Of a DNA stretch of 35,950 bases, positions 16,808-24,854 are shown piece after piece. The position numbers and the translations under genes are program-made. The notes beneath the pieces are model-generated. The model saw only the letters and a list, made by a program, of their open reading frames with translations. It was not told the DNA's origin and searched no databases. Source of the DNA: Candidatus Poribacteria bacterium (GTDB taxonomy: Bacteria; Poribacteria; WGA-4E; WGA-3G). The DNA lies in contig VYCT01000244.1 of NCBI GenBank assembly GCA_009843785.1, positions 1 through 35,950 on the forward strand, in the 5' to 3' direction. How positions within the stretch are numbered: the stretch's first letter is position 1; each line of letters starts with the position of its first letter.

Positions 16808-18148
16808 CTAAATACCAGAGACAAACCTCCCCGGGTTCAACAAACTCCCCGCATCAAACCTATTTTTAACCTGTTTCATTAAACCGAGCGTGTCTCCGAC
16901 GGCCCCCCAAACGTCAATATGCTGTTTAAGTTCAGGTGGTGCGGCTTCTACAATAAGGTTTCCACGCGCCTCTGTTGCAGATTGACGCAGCTGCGTTAGC
17001 GTATTCGCAAGCCCCTCGAAATCAGTATCCGACGTAACAGGCATAGAAAGATACAATATGCCACTTCCAAGGAGTGCCATTACTTGGACATCACGCGCCC
17101 AACTTGCGTCCATAACTCGTGCAGCAAATTCGGCGATCCCCGTGCGTTTCAGGTTTAACTTAGCAATTACGCGCTCGGTATCCGTATCCGTTGCGGGAAA
17201 TTCCCGAATAGCTTTCTGAAGGTGCGCTCGCGATTCGCCTTCAGTACTTGTGACACCCAATGCCCCGTTTTGTTCCATAATTCCTCGACACTCCGTCAAT
17301 TGCCATGCCACGGTTTCGGGATCCCCACCGAACCCGACGACCAGCGTCGGTCTTTTCGCATCCGTAGCATTATCCGTTGCTGTACCCACAAAATCAGAAT
17401 TTATGGATAGATTTACAAACATCGGGAGTATCTGGGAACCGATAATGCTTAAGCCGGTGTCAATCGCCCCTTGAACGTTCTGAAAATCTGCTACAAGTAT
17501 CGCCTCATGCGCTGGTATTGGTGACAACTTGAGTGTTACTTCGGTGATGATGCCGAGCGTTCCAAAAGCACCAATATAGAGTTTGTTAAGATCGTAACCT
17601 GCAACATTTTTCACCACTTTACCACCGCTCTTGACGACAGTCCCGTTCGCGTGAACGACTTGCAAGCCCAAGACTTGGTTTCGGGCAGCTCCGTGTCGAA
17701 GCCGGAGCGAACCACTCGCATTTGTCGCGACAATTCCACCGAGGGTGCATCGATCCGTATAGGGCGGATCCAACGCAAGATACTGTCGATGTTGTGCCAA
17801 CACGGCTTGCAAGGCAGCTAAACGGATACCCGCTTCCACAGTGACGGTTAGATCCGCGGGTTCATATTCTACCACACTATTTAGACGAGTTGTCGCCAGC
17901 ACAATATCTACCTTCTGTGGCAGGTTCCCGATGCCGAGTTTCGTGCCTGCACCCGCAGGCATAACCGATAAATCTCTTTTTGAGGCAAACTGGAGTACCT
18001 CTTGCATCTCCTGAACAGATGCCGGCAAAACCACTGCCTTCGGAATATGCCCATCAAACGTGTAAGCGGCAATTTGTACCTCTGGTAGGATCCCAGATTT
18101 TCCAACAATATGCTTAAGCTCATCGTGCAGTGCACGTGAATTTTCCAT
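16808..18148 (-). CDS. glcE: FAD-binding oxidase, GlcE-like glycolate oxidase subunit
   Basis: A 446-residue flavoprotein with a PCMH-type FAD-binding domain: PAGAGTKLGIG (pyrophosphate loop), TLGGIVATNASGSLRLRHGAARNQVLG and GYDLNKLYIGAFGTLGIITE. The C-terminal end SLLNPGRFVSG is typical of this oxidase family. With GlcD it would form a glycolate (or other 2-hydroxyacid) dehydrogenase feeding electrons to the respiratory chain. ATG 18148 is preferred over GTG 18169 because the purine-rich AGAAAGAGAG stands before it; neither site is strong. It is the last gene of a cluster headed by glcD, 115 bp after a small unknown gene. The iron-sulfur subunit gene glcF is not in the window. The substrate could also be D-lactate or a related acid. 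Confidence 0.85.
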   Translation of the reverse strand: MENSRALHDELKHIVGKSGILPEVQIAAYTFDGHIPKAVVLPASVQEMQEVLQFASKRDLSVMPAGAGTKLGIGNLPQKVDIVLATTRLNSVVEYEPADLTVTVEAGIRLAALQAVLAQHRQYLALDPPYTDRCTLGGIVATNASGSLRLRHGAARNQVLGLQVVHANGTVVKSGGKVVKNVAGYDLNKLYIGAFGTLGIITEVTLKLSPIPAHEAILVADFQNVQGAIDTGLSIIGSQILPMFVNLSINSDFVGTATDNATDAKRPTLVVGFGGDPETVAWQLTECRGIMEQNGALGVTSTEGESRAHLQKAIREFPATDTDTERVIAKLNLKRTGIAEFAARVMDASWARDVQVMALLGSGILYLSMPVTSDTDFEGLANTLTQLRQSATEARGNLIVEAAPPELKQHIDVWGAVGDTLGLMKQVKNRFDAGSLLNPGRFVSGI

Positions 18149-18263
18149 GTATCTCTCTTTCTTCTTCACGATGGTAACTGTTTTCTGCCTGAGGCGTTTG
18201 AAACGCCATCTAAAAACCTGTACAGCAGTAGGACTGACTTGCTGATATATATGTCTTAGAGGA

Positions 18264-18506
18264 TTATGTCTCAGATTGCTTAGGGCGAATTATTATTTCA
18301 AAATCCTCTATGTTTTCAAACTGTCCCGGTTGGAAAGGTGCCTTGTAAATAGGCGAATCTTCCAAACGTTTTACACTTTGTTCAAGTAGAGATAATCGCG
18401 AATTAACTTTTCCAAACTCTCGAACAATCCATATTATGCCACCTACTACAGCGAGTAATACAGGGACTCCTGCTGCAAGCAAGGCAATTATTACTTCTGT
18501 CTTCAT
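18264..18506 (-). CDS. Small single-pass membrane protein, unknown
   Basis: An 80-residue protein, not recognised. Residues 4-27 are a hydrophobic helix (IIALLAAGVPVLLAVVGGII) followed by Arg29. Residues 33-50 (KVNSRLSLLEQSVKRLED) form a short coiled coil, and the tail is polar. This layout resembles small membrane-bound coiled-coil proteins found beside many operons. ATG 18506 has GGAAGG upstream and starts 7 bp after the stop of the preceding small gene, so the two are one unit. The frame is open further upstream, but that part overlaps the preceding gene and has no start signal. No function assigned. Confidence 0.65.
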   Translation of the reverse strand: MKTEVIIALLAAGVPVLLAVVGGIIWIVREFGKVNSRLSLLEQSVKRLEDSPIYKAPFQPGQFENIEDFEIIIRPKQSET

Positions 18507-18513
18507 CGCTACC

Positions 18514-18840
18514 CTATCCTTCCACATTAATCTGGTCAAGACTGACGTTAATCTGTCTCGTCCAGTACTCCCCCGATTTGCTATCAAGGTACTCCATCTT
18601 ATCACCGGTGCTTGAGATGCTACCTTCAGAATCAAATTTATGTCCCAAGGCAGAGGCAAAAGTGTCAATAAATCGCTTGTAACTATAGGCAGGGATAACT
18701 GGTATCTTGTCAGTTTTACTGATAATAATGCGGATGGAGAACTCGCTTCCTCCCACATGTTCAACAGACTCTACTTCAGTCACATTCTGCAGCAAGTCTC
18801 GGATAGCGTTGATAACATCATCTTTAGAATAGGTTTTCAT
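18514..18840 (-). CDS. Small hypothetical protein between glcD and glcE
   Basis: A 108-residue soluble protein, not recognised. It is predicted alpha/beta, with an N-terminal helix (DDVINAIRDLLQNV), a strand pair (VESVEHVG, FSIRIIIS) and a helix around YKRFIDTFASAL. Its ATG (18840) directly follows the glcD stop codon with no base between, so translation is probably coupled to glcD; GAGGCG in the end of glcD may serve as ribosome binding site. The tight packing argues that it is a real gene. No signal peptide, metal motif or DNA-binding motif is evident. Confidence 0.7.
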   Translation of the reverse strand: MKTYSKDDVINAIRDLLQNVTEVESVEHVGGSEFSIRIIISKTDKIPVIPAYSYKRFIDTFASALGHKFDSEGSISSTGDKMEYLDSKSGEYWTRQINVSLDQINVEG

Positions 18841-20274
18841 TTAGAAACGCCTCGCCGCGTCAGGTTGTAAACCTAACTTTGCATAGGATTCAGCAGTCGG
18901 GAAAATTTTCCCGGGGTTGCAGAGACCTGTCGGATTAAAAATCTCTTTGACAGTCGCCATCACCTGTAAATCGGCAGGACTGAAAATGAGAGGCATATAG
19001 TCCATCTTTTCGACGCCAATGCCGTGCTCCCCTGTAATTGTGCCACCGACTTCAGCACACACAGAGAGAATCTCCATGTTAACATGCTCCACCCGCTCAC
19101 ACTGGTCTGCGTCGCGTTCGTTAAAGAGGACAATAGGATGGATATTGCCATCGCCTGCGTGAAAGACATTTGCAATCGGAATCTGATACTTCTCGGAGAT
19201 TTCAGAGATCCGCCGTAGCACTTTCGGCAGCGTCGTCCGTGGCACGACCCCATCTTGGGTGATATAGTTTGGCGCGAGTCGTCCGAATGAACCGAACGCA
19301 CTTTTTCGCGCTTTCCAAAGCTGCTGTCGTTCTGCCTCATCCTTGGCGTAATCCACTTTCCGTGCATTGTGCTGCTTAAAGATTTCTAAAATTTGATCGG
19401 TTTGGTTCTGCATACCCGCTTTAATACCATCAAGTTCCACAATTAAAATAGCTTCAGCGTCAAGTGGGAAACCGAATTGGAAAGCTTCCTCCAAAGCACG
19501 GATAACGAGGCTATCCATCATTTCGAGTGCAGCCGGGATAATCCCTTCCCCGATAATCGTTGAAACAGCATTTGAAGCATCATCCATCGTTTCAAAGACA
19601 GCAAGTGCAGTCTGGTAGGCTTGTGGATTGCGGGTGAGACGAACGACGGCTTTCGTCACGATGCCGAATGTGCCTTCAGAACCGATCATCACGCCACGTA
19701 GGTCGTAGCCGGGTATTTCCTCAACGGTTCCACCCAATTCAATAATCTCACCATCGGGTAAAACAACTTCTAATCCAAGCACGTGGTCAGACGTGACCCC
19801 GTATTTCAAGGTATGGGGTCCGCCGGAATTTTCGGCGATATTCCCGCCTATCGTGCACGCCTTCTGGCTTGACGGATCGGGGGCGTAGTGATAGCCTTTG
19901 TTTTCCACAGCCTGTGTCAATAATAGGTTCACAACCCCGGGTTCAACGACTGCGCGTTCGTTTTCAAGGTCTATCTCTAAAATACGATCCATCCGATTGA
20001 GAGCGATGATAATCCCACCTTGAACAGAGAGCATCCCCCCGCTTAAACCTGTCCCACCGCCGCGCGCAATAAACGGCGTGTCGTACCTGTTCGCCAACTT
20101 TACAATATCCGACACCTGTTGCGCTGTATCCGCGAAGACGACTGTATCCGGCATTGCCTTAAAAGAAGGTGCAGCATCACATTCATATACAGCCAGCGCA
20201 GTCGCATCCGTTAAGACATTTTTAGGACCGAGGAGTGCAGAGAGGTCAGCAATAAGTTGTTCTTTCTGGTGCAT
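18841..20274 (-). CDS. glcD: FAD-linked oxidase, GlcD-like glycolate oxidase subunit
   Basis: A 477-residue flavoenzyme of the GlcD/D-lactate dehydrogenase family. The FAD pyrophosphate loop is RGGGTGLSGG (71-80). ACTIGGNIAENSGGPHTLKYG and GYDLRGVMIGSEGTFGIVT complete the FAD domain. The cap/C-terminal domain has FHAGDGNIHP, GEHGIGVEK and NPTGLCNPGKIFP, the catalytic and closing motifs of the family. It oxidises glycolate or another 2-hydroxyacid. ATG 20274 is chosen because AAAGGA lies just upstream; an ATG at 20295 has no site. It heads a minus-strand cluster glcD - orf108 - orf80 - glcE. The last GlcD codon is followed immediately by the next start. Confidence 0.92.
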   Translation of the reverse strand: MHQKEQLIADLSALLGPKNVLTDATALAVYECDAAPSFKAMPDTVVFADTAQQVSDIVKLANRYDTPFIARGGGTGLSGGMLSVQGGIIIALNRMDRILEIDLENERAVVEPGVVNLLLTQAVENKGYHYAPDPSSQKACTIGGNIAENSGGPHTLKYGVTSDHVLGLEVVLPDGEIIELGGTVEEIPGYDLRGVMIGSEGTFGIVTKAVVRLTRNPQAYQTALAVFETMDDASNAVSTIIGEGIIPAALEMMDSLVIRALEEAFQFGFPLDAEAILIVELDGIKAGMQNQTDQILEIFKQHNARKVDYAKDEAERQQLWKARKSAFGSFGRLAPNYITQDGVVPRTTLPKVLRRISEISEKYQIPIANVFHAGDGNIHPIVLFNERDADQCERVEHVNMEILSVCAEVGGTITGEHGIGVEKMDYMPLIFSPADLQVMATVKEIFNPTGLCNPGKIFPTAESYAKLGLQPDAARRF

Positions 20275-20383
20275 AGTGTATTCCTTTAGAGACATAATTC
20301 TTAATTCACGACTTTATATTAGACTACCACAATTTCAATCGAATGTCCAATTCAAATCTAACAAACATGGTTATTATTTCTAT

Positions 20384-20413
20384 TTGCGAACCCAGCTGAT
20401 AACATGCTATAAT
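20384..20413 (+). promoter_or_regulatory. Candidate promoter with consensus extended -10
   Basis: TTGCGA (20384-20389), an 18-bp spacer and a perfect TATAAT (20408-20413) preceded by TGC. It points at the small open frame and the secreted-protein gene downstream. Confidence 0.55.
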
Positions 20414-20487
20414 TGTAATAGTCTACACAACCTGTCAGAATCTAATCACCGTAACCTATCAGGTTAAAAGTAGATAAAGGAGATAAG

Positions 20488-20589
20488 ATGCGAAAAGGGT
20501 ATACGTCGACTTGTAATTCCAATATTTCTGTTAAGTCCTCTCCGTTTTTTGTTAACTATAACATTACGCAACATGCTATGATGTCTTAA
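20488..20589 (+). CDS. Possible 33-residue peptide
   Basis: ATG 20488 has a strong, well-spaced ribosome binding site (AAAGGAGAT) and a promoter about 75 bp upstream. The 33 codons end at TAA 20587-20589, 18 bp before the next gene. The peptide (MRKGYTSTCN..., ending HAMMS) has no recognised feature. It may be a leader peptide, a gene remnant or chance; the second promoter-like motif lies inside it, which weakens the case. Confidence 0.3.
   Translation: MRKGYTSTCNSNISVKSSPFFVNYNITQHAMMS
20574..20582 (+). promoter_or_regulatory. Extended -10 element for the secreted LamG-like gene
   Basis: TGCTATGAT (20574-20582) has the extended -10 form and repeats the upstream AACATGCTATAAT. No convincing -35 lies at the right distance. 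It would start transcription just before the AGGAGG site of the next gene. Confidence 0.4.
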
Positions 20590-20607
20590 ACCAATAGGAG
20601 GATTATC

Positions 20608-21342
20608 ATGCACACGACGATTCTCGTATGCGGAATCCTGATGTTTTGTCTCGCAGGGGTAGTGTCCGCCGATGTATGGACTGACCCGTTTGATGGCAAT
20701 GAACTCGCTGAAGGCTGGGAATTCCGTGACCATAATGCTAAGAAAACGACGTTTGAAGTCAAAGACGGCTTCTTACAAATGACCAACCCAGGTAATTGGG
20801 GACACACAACTCCTGATAAACCGATGCTCGAACGAGAAGTCCCAAAAAGTGCTGCTAAAAATATAACGGTGAGTGGGATTTTCACCACTGAACCTGATAA
20901 ACCCGCAGATGCATGGATCGGCATCTTCCTTTATAGCGATGACGATCTGAACTACGCCTGTTTCTTATTTGGTGGTGAAGCCAACCAACCCCAAAAAACG
21001 CTCATTGGGAGTATGGTCGAAGCCACTTGGCAAGACAAGGGACACTTCCAAACCGGTTTCGATGTCCCGCTCCATCTTAAGATTGTCAAAGAAGACGATG
21101 TTTTCTCGGGTTACTACCGAGAGAATGAGAAAGATGAGTGGACGCTCTCTGGCGGGAAAACGTGGAACCATAAGTTTGATGTAGAACGGGTCGGTATCGG
21201 TTTTATGAACAATTGGGGCGGTCAAACGGTTACATTTCTTGTGGATACACTCTCTATTGACGGCGACGGGATTAAACCTTTCGCAGTCGATTCAGAAGGT
21301 AAATTAGCGACAATATGGGGTAATCTCAAAACGAACCAATAG
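20608..21342 (+). CDS. Secreted LamG/concanavalin-like protein
   Basis: A 244-residue exported protein. A signal peptide spans 1-21 with a likely cut after VVSA. The mature part starts DVWTDPFDGNELAEGWEF, which, with its alternating strands and repeated FxxxG patterns, resembles the concanavalin A-like/LamG and DUF1080-type jelly-roll domains that bind or cut polysaccharides. No catalytic pair can be named. A strong AGGAGG precedes ATG 20608. It stands alone between divergent glcD and the RND genes. Carbohydrate binding is an inference from fold-like features only. Confidence 0.7.
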   Translation: MHTTILVCGILMFCLAGVVSADVWTDPFDGNELAEGWEFRDHNAKKTTFEVKDGFLQMTNPGNWGHTTPDKPMLEREVPKSAAKNITVSGIFTTEPDKPADAWIGIFLYSDDDLNYACFLFGGEANQPQKTLIGSMVEATWQDKGHFQTGFDVPLHLKIVKEDDVFSGYYRENEKDEWTLSGGKTWNHKFDVERVGIGFMNNWGGQTVTFLVDTLSIDGDGIKPFAVDSEGKLATIWGNLKTNQ

Positions 21343-21453
21343 TTACCTGTTGCAGGAATTTGCGTAACACACCAGCAACTCCCAAACGGGGTGGTGCGAG
21401 CACTGCCCCTACAACGCGTTTTCATATTTCATAACAGACAACCGATTGACAAT

Positions 21454-21483
21454 CACTTAAAGACACTTAAAGAAACGTAAAGT
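21454..21483 (+). promoter_or_regulatory. Three 10-bp direct repeats before the first RND gene
   Basis: CACTTAAAGA (21454-21463) is repeated exactly at 21464-21473 and once more, degenerate, as AACGTAAAGT (21474-21483). The period equals one DNA turn. A TTGACA (21446-21451) touches the block. An operator or activator site for the pump is possible. Confidence 0.4.
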
Positions 21484-21504
21484 ACAAGGAGAGACGCTAC
21501 TGCC

Positions 21505-24500
21505 ATGTCCATTCCGAAAATGTCTGTAAACAACCCCGTCTTAGCGAACCTGCTAATGATTATTATTATTGCTTTCGGGGTGTACGCATGGATAAACCTA
21601 CCACGGGAACTCACACCAGAAATCGCATTACAGACGGCAACTGTCACAACACTATATCCGGGTGCCTCTCCAGAAGAGGTTGAAAAACTTGTCACTGCTC
21701 CTATTGAAGACGCTATTGAAGAGAACGTTAATAAGATCAATTTACTGCTTTCCAACTCTTCGGAAGGTAGATCTATCATCACTGTCGATTTTGAAGAGAT
21801 GGGTGATCGCGAGTTCGATAAAGAGCTTGAAAACCTCCGAACTGCCGTAGAACAGGTGAATGAGCTTCCAGAAGAAATTTTAGAGGATCCACAAGTTTTA
21901 GAACTCGATGTCTCCTCAGGTTTTCCGATGTTGACCGTTGTTGTGGGCGGAGATATTTCGGAGTCCCAGATGCGGGATATCGCCGAAAACTTAAAGGATG
22001 AAATCTTAGACATCAAAAATATTGCGGCTGTCCGAATAGCGGGGCTTCGCGAAAGAGAAATTTGGGTTGAAGTGAACCCTGATCGGTTGAAAGCGTATCA
22101 ACTTCCGATTGCAGGAGTCATTACGGCACTCGGTGCGAGCAATTTGAATTTACCGGCTGGTACCATGGAACTCGGCAATACAGAGTTCATGGTGCGCACG
22201 ATGGGCGAATTCGTCAGTCCAGACACTATCGGCGAAACGATTATCGCCGTTCAACCGACAGGTACTCCCCTCCGCCTTAGCGACGTTGCGACAGTCTCAG
22301 ATACCTACGAAGAAGCCCGAACGCTATCACGAACCAACGGCAAACCTTCCATTAGCCTGAGTGTACAAAAAAAGTCTGAAGGCAACACGATTGCGTTAGT
22401 TGCCCAGCTTCGGGAATTAGTTGAAAAACGGAAAAGCGACCTCCCTGAAGATGCTGAATTAACAGCGGTTAACGACTATTCCGTCATTTTAAAAGAACGG
22501 TTAGGTATTTTGGAAACGAACGCGATATTTGGGTTGGCGCTTGTCGTGCTGATGCTGCTCTTGTTTATCGGGTGGCGGAATGCTGTGTTCGCGGCCCTTG
22601 GCATACCGGTTGCTTTCATGGCGACCTTCTGGTTTATGTCAATTGCGGGCTATTCGCTGAGTGGTGTCTCCCTGTTTGGACTTATTTTAGTCGTCGGCAT
22701 TGTTGTTGACGACGCGATTGTGGTCATAGAAAACATTTACCGTCACACCGAGGCGGGCGAATCTCCGAAAGTTGCCGCGATTCGGGGTGCACAAGAGGTA
22801 GGTTGGCCGGTTTTAGCTGCGAGTTTAACAACAATCTGCGCATTTGGGCCCCTGATGTTTATGTCTGGAACTGCGGGTCAGTTCATGCGGGTCGTCCCAA
22901 TCATGGCGATTCTGGTGTTGATTGCTTCTCTTTTTGAGGTCTTTGTAATTTTACCTGCACACGTCTCTGAGTGGGGAAGAACCAAAATCAAGACAGGACG
23001 CAGCAGACTGGAGGGTGTCCGGACTCGATCTCGCGATGCGTTTACTATAGGTGTCCGCATCACCGGCTTCTTTGCGTGGTTTGCGACATTTTTTGATTTC
23101 ATTCGGAACCGATATGTCAGAATTCTGAAAACAACCATCCGACATCGGTACGCTTTTGTAGGGAGTGTTCTCTGGATTGGCATTTTTGCGTGCGTCGGTG
23201 CATTTTTTATTCTTGACAAGGAACTCTTCCCCGGTGAAGATTTCCCCCAATTTTTCGTTCAAGCCGAAATGCCGCCCTCCTACGGGATCCAGGAAACATC
23301 AGAGATCGTCACCCAGATTGAAGCCGCTGCGAAAACGTTGCCATCAACCGAAGTTGCTGCAATTGTTAGTAACATCGGTATTCATACATACAATGCAGGA
23401 ATCGTACAAGGTGTTACCTATGGCTCCAATTTCGGTGAGGTTATTGTTGAGCTGACACCGAAGCAGGAACGCACTCGAGGTGTGGACGAAATCATCGCTG
23501 CCCTGCGGAAGGAAACCGCAACAATTAGTGGTATTGAGGAATTAAATTTTGTCACGCAAGAAGGGGGGCCGCCGCAAGGACGAGACGTGGAAGTGAAAGT
23601 AAAGGGCCCCCGGTTCAATCAACTCACAGCTCTTGCTGACGTGCTGAAAGAAGAACTCCATCAGATGGACGGTGTTTACGATATTCAAGACGACTTTCGT
23701 ATCGGCAAATCTGAACTCCGTATATATCTGAAACCAGAGAAAGCGCATCAATATGGGTTAACAACATTTCAAATTGCCCAAACCGTCAGGACCGCTATTG
23801 AAGGCGCTAAAGCGACAACTTACCGTGAAGCAGACGAAGCGATTGATGTGGTTGTCAAATACGAGGAAGATACCCTCCAAAATCTCGTAGAGCTCAATAA
23901 TCTATTAATCGCGACACCCACGGGTGCTATTGTGCCGCTCAAAGATGTCGCAGAAATAATAGAAGAAAAAGGATACTCAGATATCCGCCGCTTCGACGGC
24001 GAGCGGGCAATTACGGTTTATGCCTCCGTCGATAGAGGAAAAACAACACCTTTCAAAGCGACTCAGGCATTAATGACTGCATTCGCGGATATTGAATCTT
24101 TGTATCCGGGGTATCAACTCGATTTTAGAGGCGTTTTCGATGAGATTATAGAATCTTTTTCGGAGTTGTGGAAATTGTTTATTGTCGGGCTGTTGTTAAT
24201 TTATGTGGTATTAGGTGCGCAATTCAAGTCGTTTATCCAACCGATCATTATTATGTTCGCCGTTCCATTTGGAATGATAGGTGCCATGGTCGGATTACTT
24301 ATTTCCAATGCAACGCTTAGCATGGTCGCCATGTTTGGTATCGTCGCGCTCTCAGGGATTGTGGTCAACGATTCCATTGTACTTATTGACTTCATCAACA
24401 AGTACCGAGAAAACGGTCATAACAAATGGTATGCGATTCTGAAAGGTGGGAGTGTTCGCTTGCGTCCGATTATCCTCACCTCACTGACGACAATTATCGG

Positions 24501-24732
24501 ACTCATTCCGATGGCAATCGGATTAGGTGGAAAATCGCCTATCTGGATGCCGATGGCGTATACCATCATCTTTGGACTTGCGCTGGCGACCACGATGACG
24601 CTGTTTGTGATGCCCGCCCTTTATGCAATCACGACAGACCTACGCGGCTTGGTGCTGAAAAATCCAGAGGCGCGGTTTGAAATCGTTTCAGATGACGACC
24701 TGTTAGGTGCCGCAGTCCCCGCTGATGATTAA
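21505..24732 (+). CDS. RND efflux transporter permease (HAE1-like), copy 1
   Basis: A 1075-residue inner-membrane proton/drug antiporter of the AcrB-like RND superfamily. TM1 is at about 12-30, followed by the porter domain with YPGASPEEVE (51-60). TM2-TM6 lie at about 340-480, with the proton-relay pair Asp402-Asp403 in VVDDAIVVIENIYR. A second periplasmic domain is followed by TM7-TM12. In TM10 the segment GIVVNDSIVLIDF stands where AcrB has KNAI, so the relay Lys940 is replaced by an Asn-Asp pair, as in a distinct environmental RND subgroup. The start has AAGGAG upstream. A membrane-fusion protein and a TolC-like channel would be needed, but neither gene is present here. Substrates unknown. 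A close paralogue follows directly. Confidence 0.93.
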   Translation: MSIPKMSVNNPVLANLLMIIIIAFGVYAWINLPRELTPEIALQTATVTTLYPGASPEEVEKLVTAPIEDAIEENVNKINLLLSNSSEGRSIITVDFEEMGDREFDKELENLRTAVEQVNELPEEILEDPQVLELDVSSGFPMLTVVVGGDISESQMRDIAENLKDEILDIKNIAAVRIAGLREREIWVEVNPDRLKAYQLPIAGVITALGASNLNLPAGTMELGNTEFMVRTMGEFVSPDTIGETIIAVQPTGTPLRLSDVATVSDTYEEARTLSRTNGKPSISLSVQKKSEGNTIALVAQLRELVEKRKSDLPEDAELTAVNDYSVILKERLGILETNAIFGLALVVLMLLLFIGWRNAVFAALGIPVAFMATFWFMSIAGYSLSGVSLFGLILVVGIVVDDAIVVIENIYRHTEAGESPKVAAIRGAQEVGWPVLAASLTTICAFGPLMFMSGTAGQFMRVVPIMAILVLIASLFEVFVILPAHVSEWGRTKIKTGRSRLEGVRTRSRDAFTIGVRITGFFAWFATFFDFIRNRYVRILKTTIRHRYAFVGSVLWIGIFACVGAFFILDKELFPGEDFPQFFVQAEMPPSYGIQETSEIVTQIEAAAKTLPSTEVAAIVSNIGIHTYNAGIVQGVTYGSNFGEVIVELTPKQERTRGVDEIIAALRKETATISGIEELNFVTQEGGPPQGRDVEVKVKGPRFNQLTALADVLKEELHQMDGVYDIQDDFRIGKSELRIYLKPEKAHQYGLTTFQIAQTVRTAIEGAKATTYREADEAIDVVVKYEEDTLQNLVELNNLLIATPTGAIVPLKDVAEIIEEKGYSDIRRFDGERAITVYASVDRGKTTPFKATQALMTAFADIESLYPGYQLDFRGVFDEIIESFSELWKLFIVGLLLIYVVLGAQFKSFIQPIIIMFAVPFGMIGAMVGLLISNATLSMVAMFGIVALSGIVVNDSIVLIDFINKYRENGHNKWYAILKGGSVRLRPIILTSLTTIIGLIPMAIGLGGKSPIWMPMAYTIIFGLALATTMTLFVMPALYAITTDLRGLVLKNPEARFEIVSDDDLLGAAVPADD

Positions 24733-24740
24733 ATAAAGTA

Positions 24741-24780
24741 ATAGGGTGAGGTTTCTGACCTCATCCTATGCGGTGTTTTT
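24741..24780 (+). terminator. Hairpin terminator or attenuator between the RND genes
   Basis: ATAGGGTGAGGT (24741-24752) pairs with ACCTCATCCTAT (24758-24769) as a 12-bp stem with one G-T pair and a 5-base loop. The T-run TTTTT (24776-24780) starts six bases after the stem, so termination may be incomplete. Confidence 0.6.
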
Positions 24781-24854
24781 GCCGTCTGTGAAATAGAAGA
24801 TTTACAGTATAAACACCAAATACTCAGCATCCCATACGGCCAAATTCTCTCACC

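Larger units (their letters stand above)
20275..20607 (+). other. Divergent intergenic region with two extended -10 motifs
   Basis: This 333-bp stretch separates minus-strand glcD from a plus-strand secreted-protein gene. AACATGCTATAAT (20401-20413) and AACATGCTATGAT (20570-20582) are near copies, each an extended -10 (TGC + hexamer) in plus orientation. A small open frame lies between them. I recognise nothing else here. Confidence 0.5.

Noticed and set aside
18264-18840. The two small genes as a toxin-antitoxin pair
   Set aside because: The membrane coiled-coil protein could suggest a small toxin, but the first protein has no DNA-binding or antitoxin motif, and the direct join to glcD fits a shared operon better.
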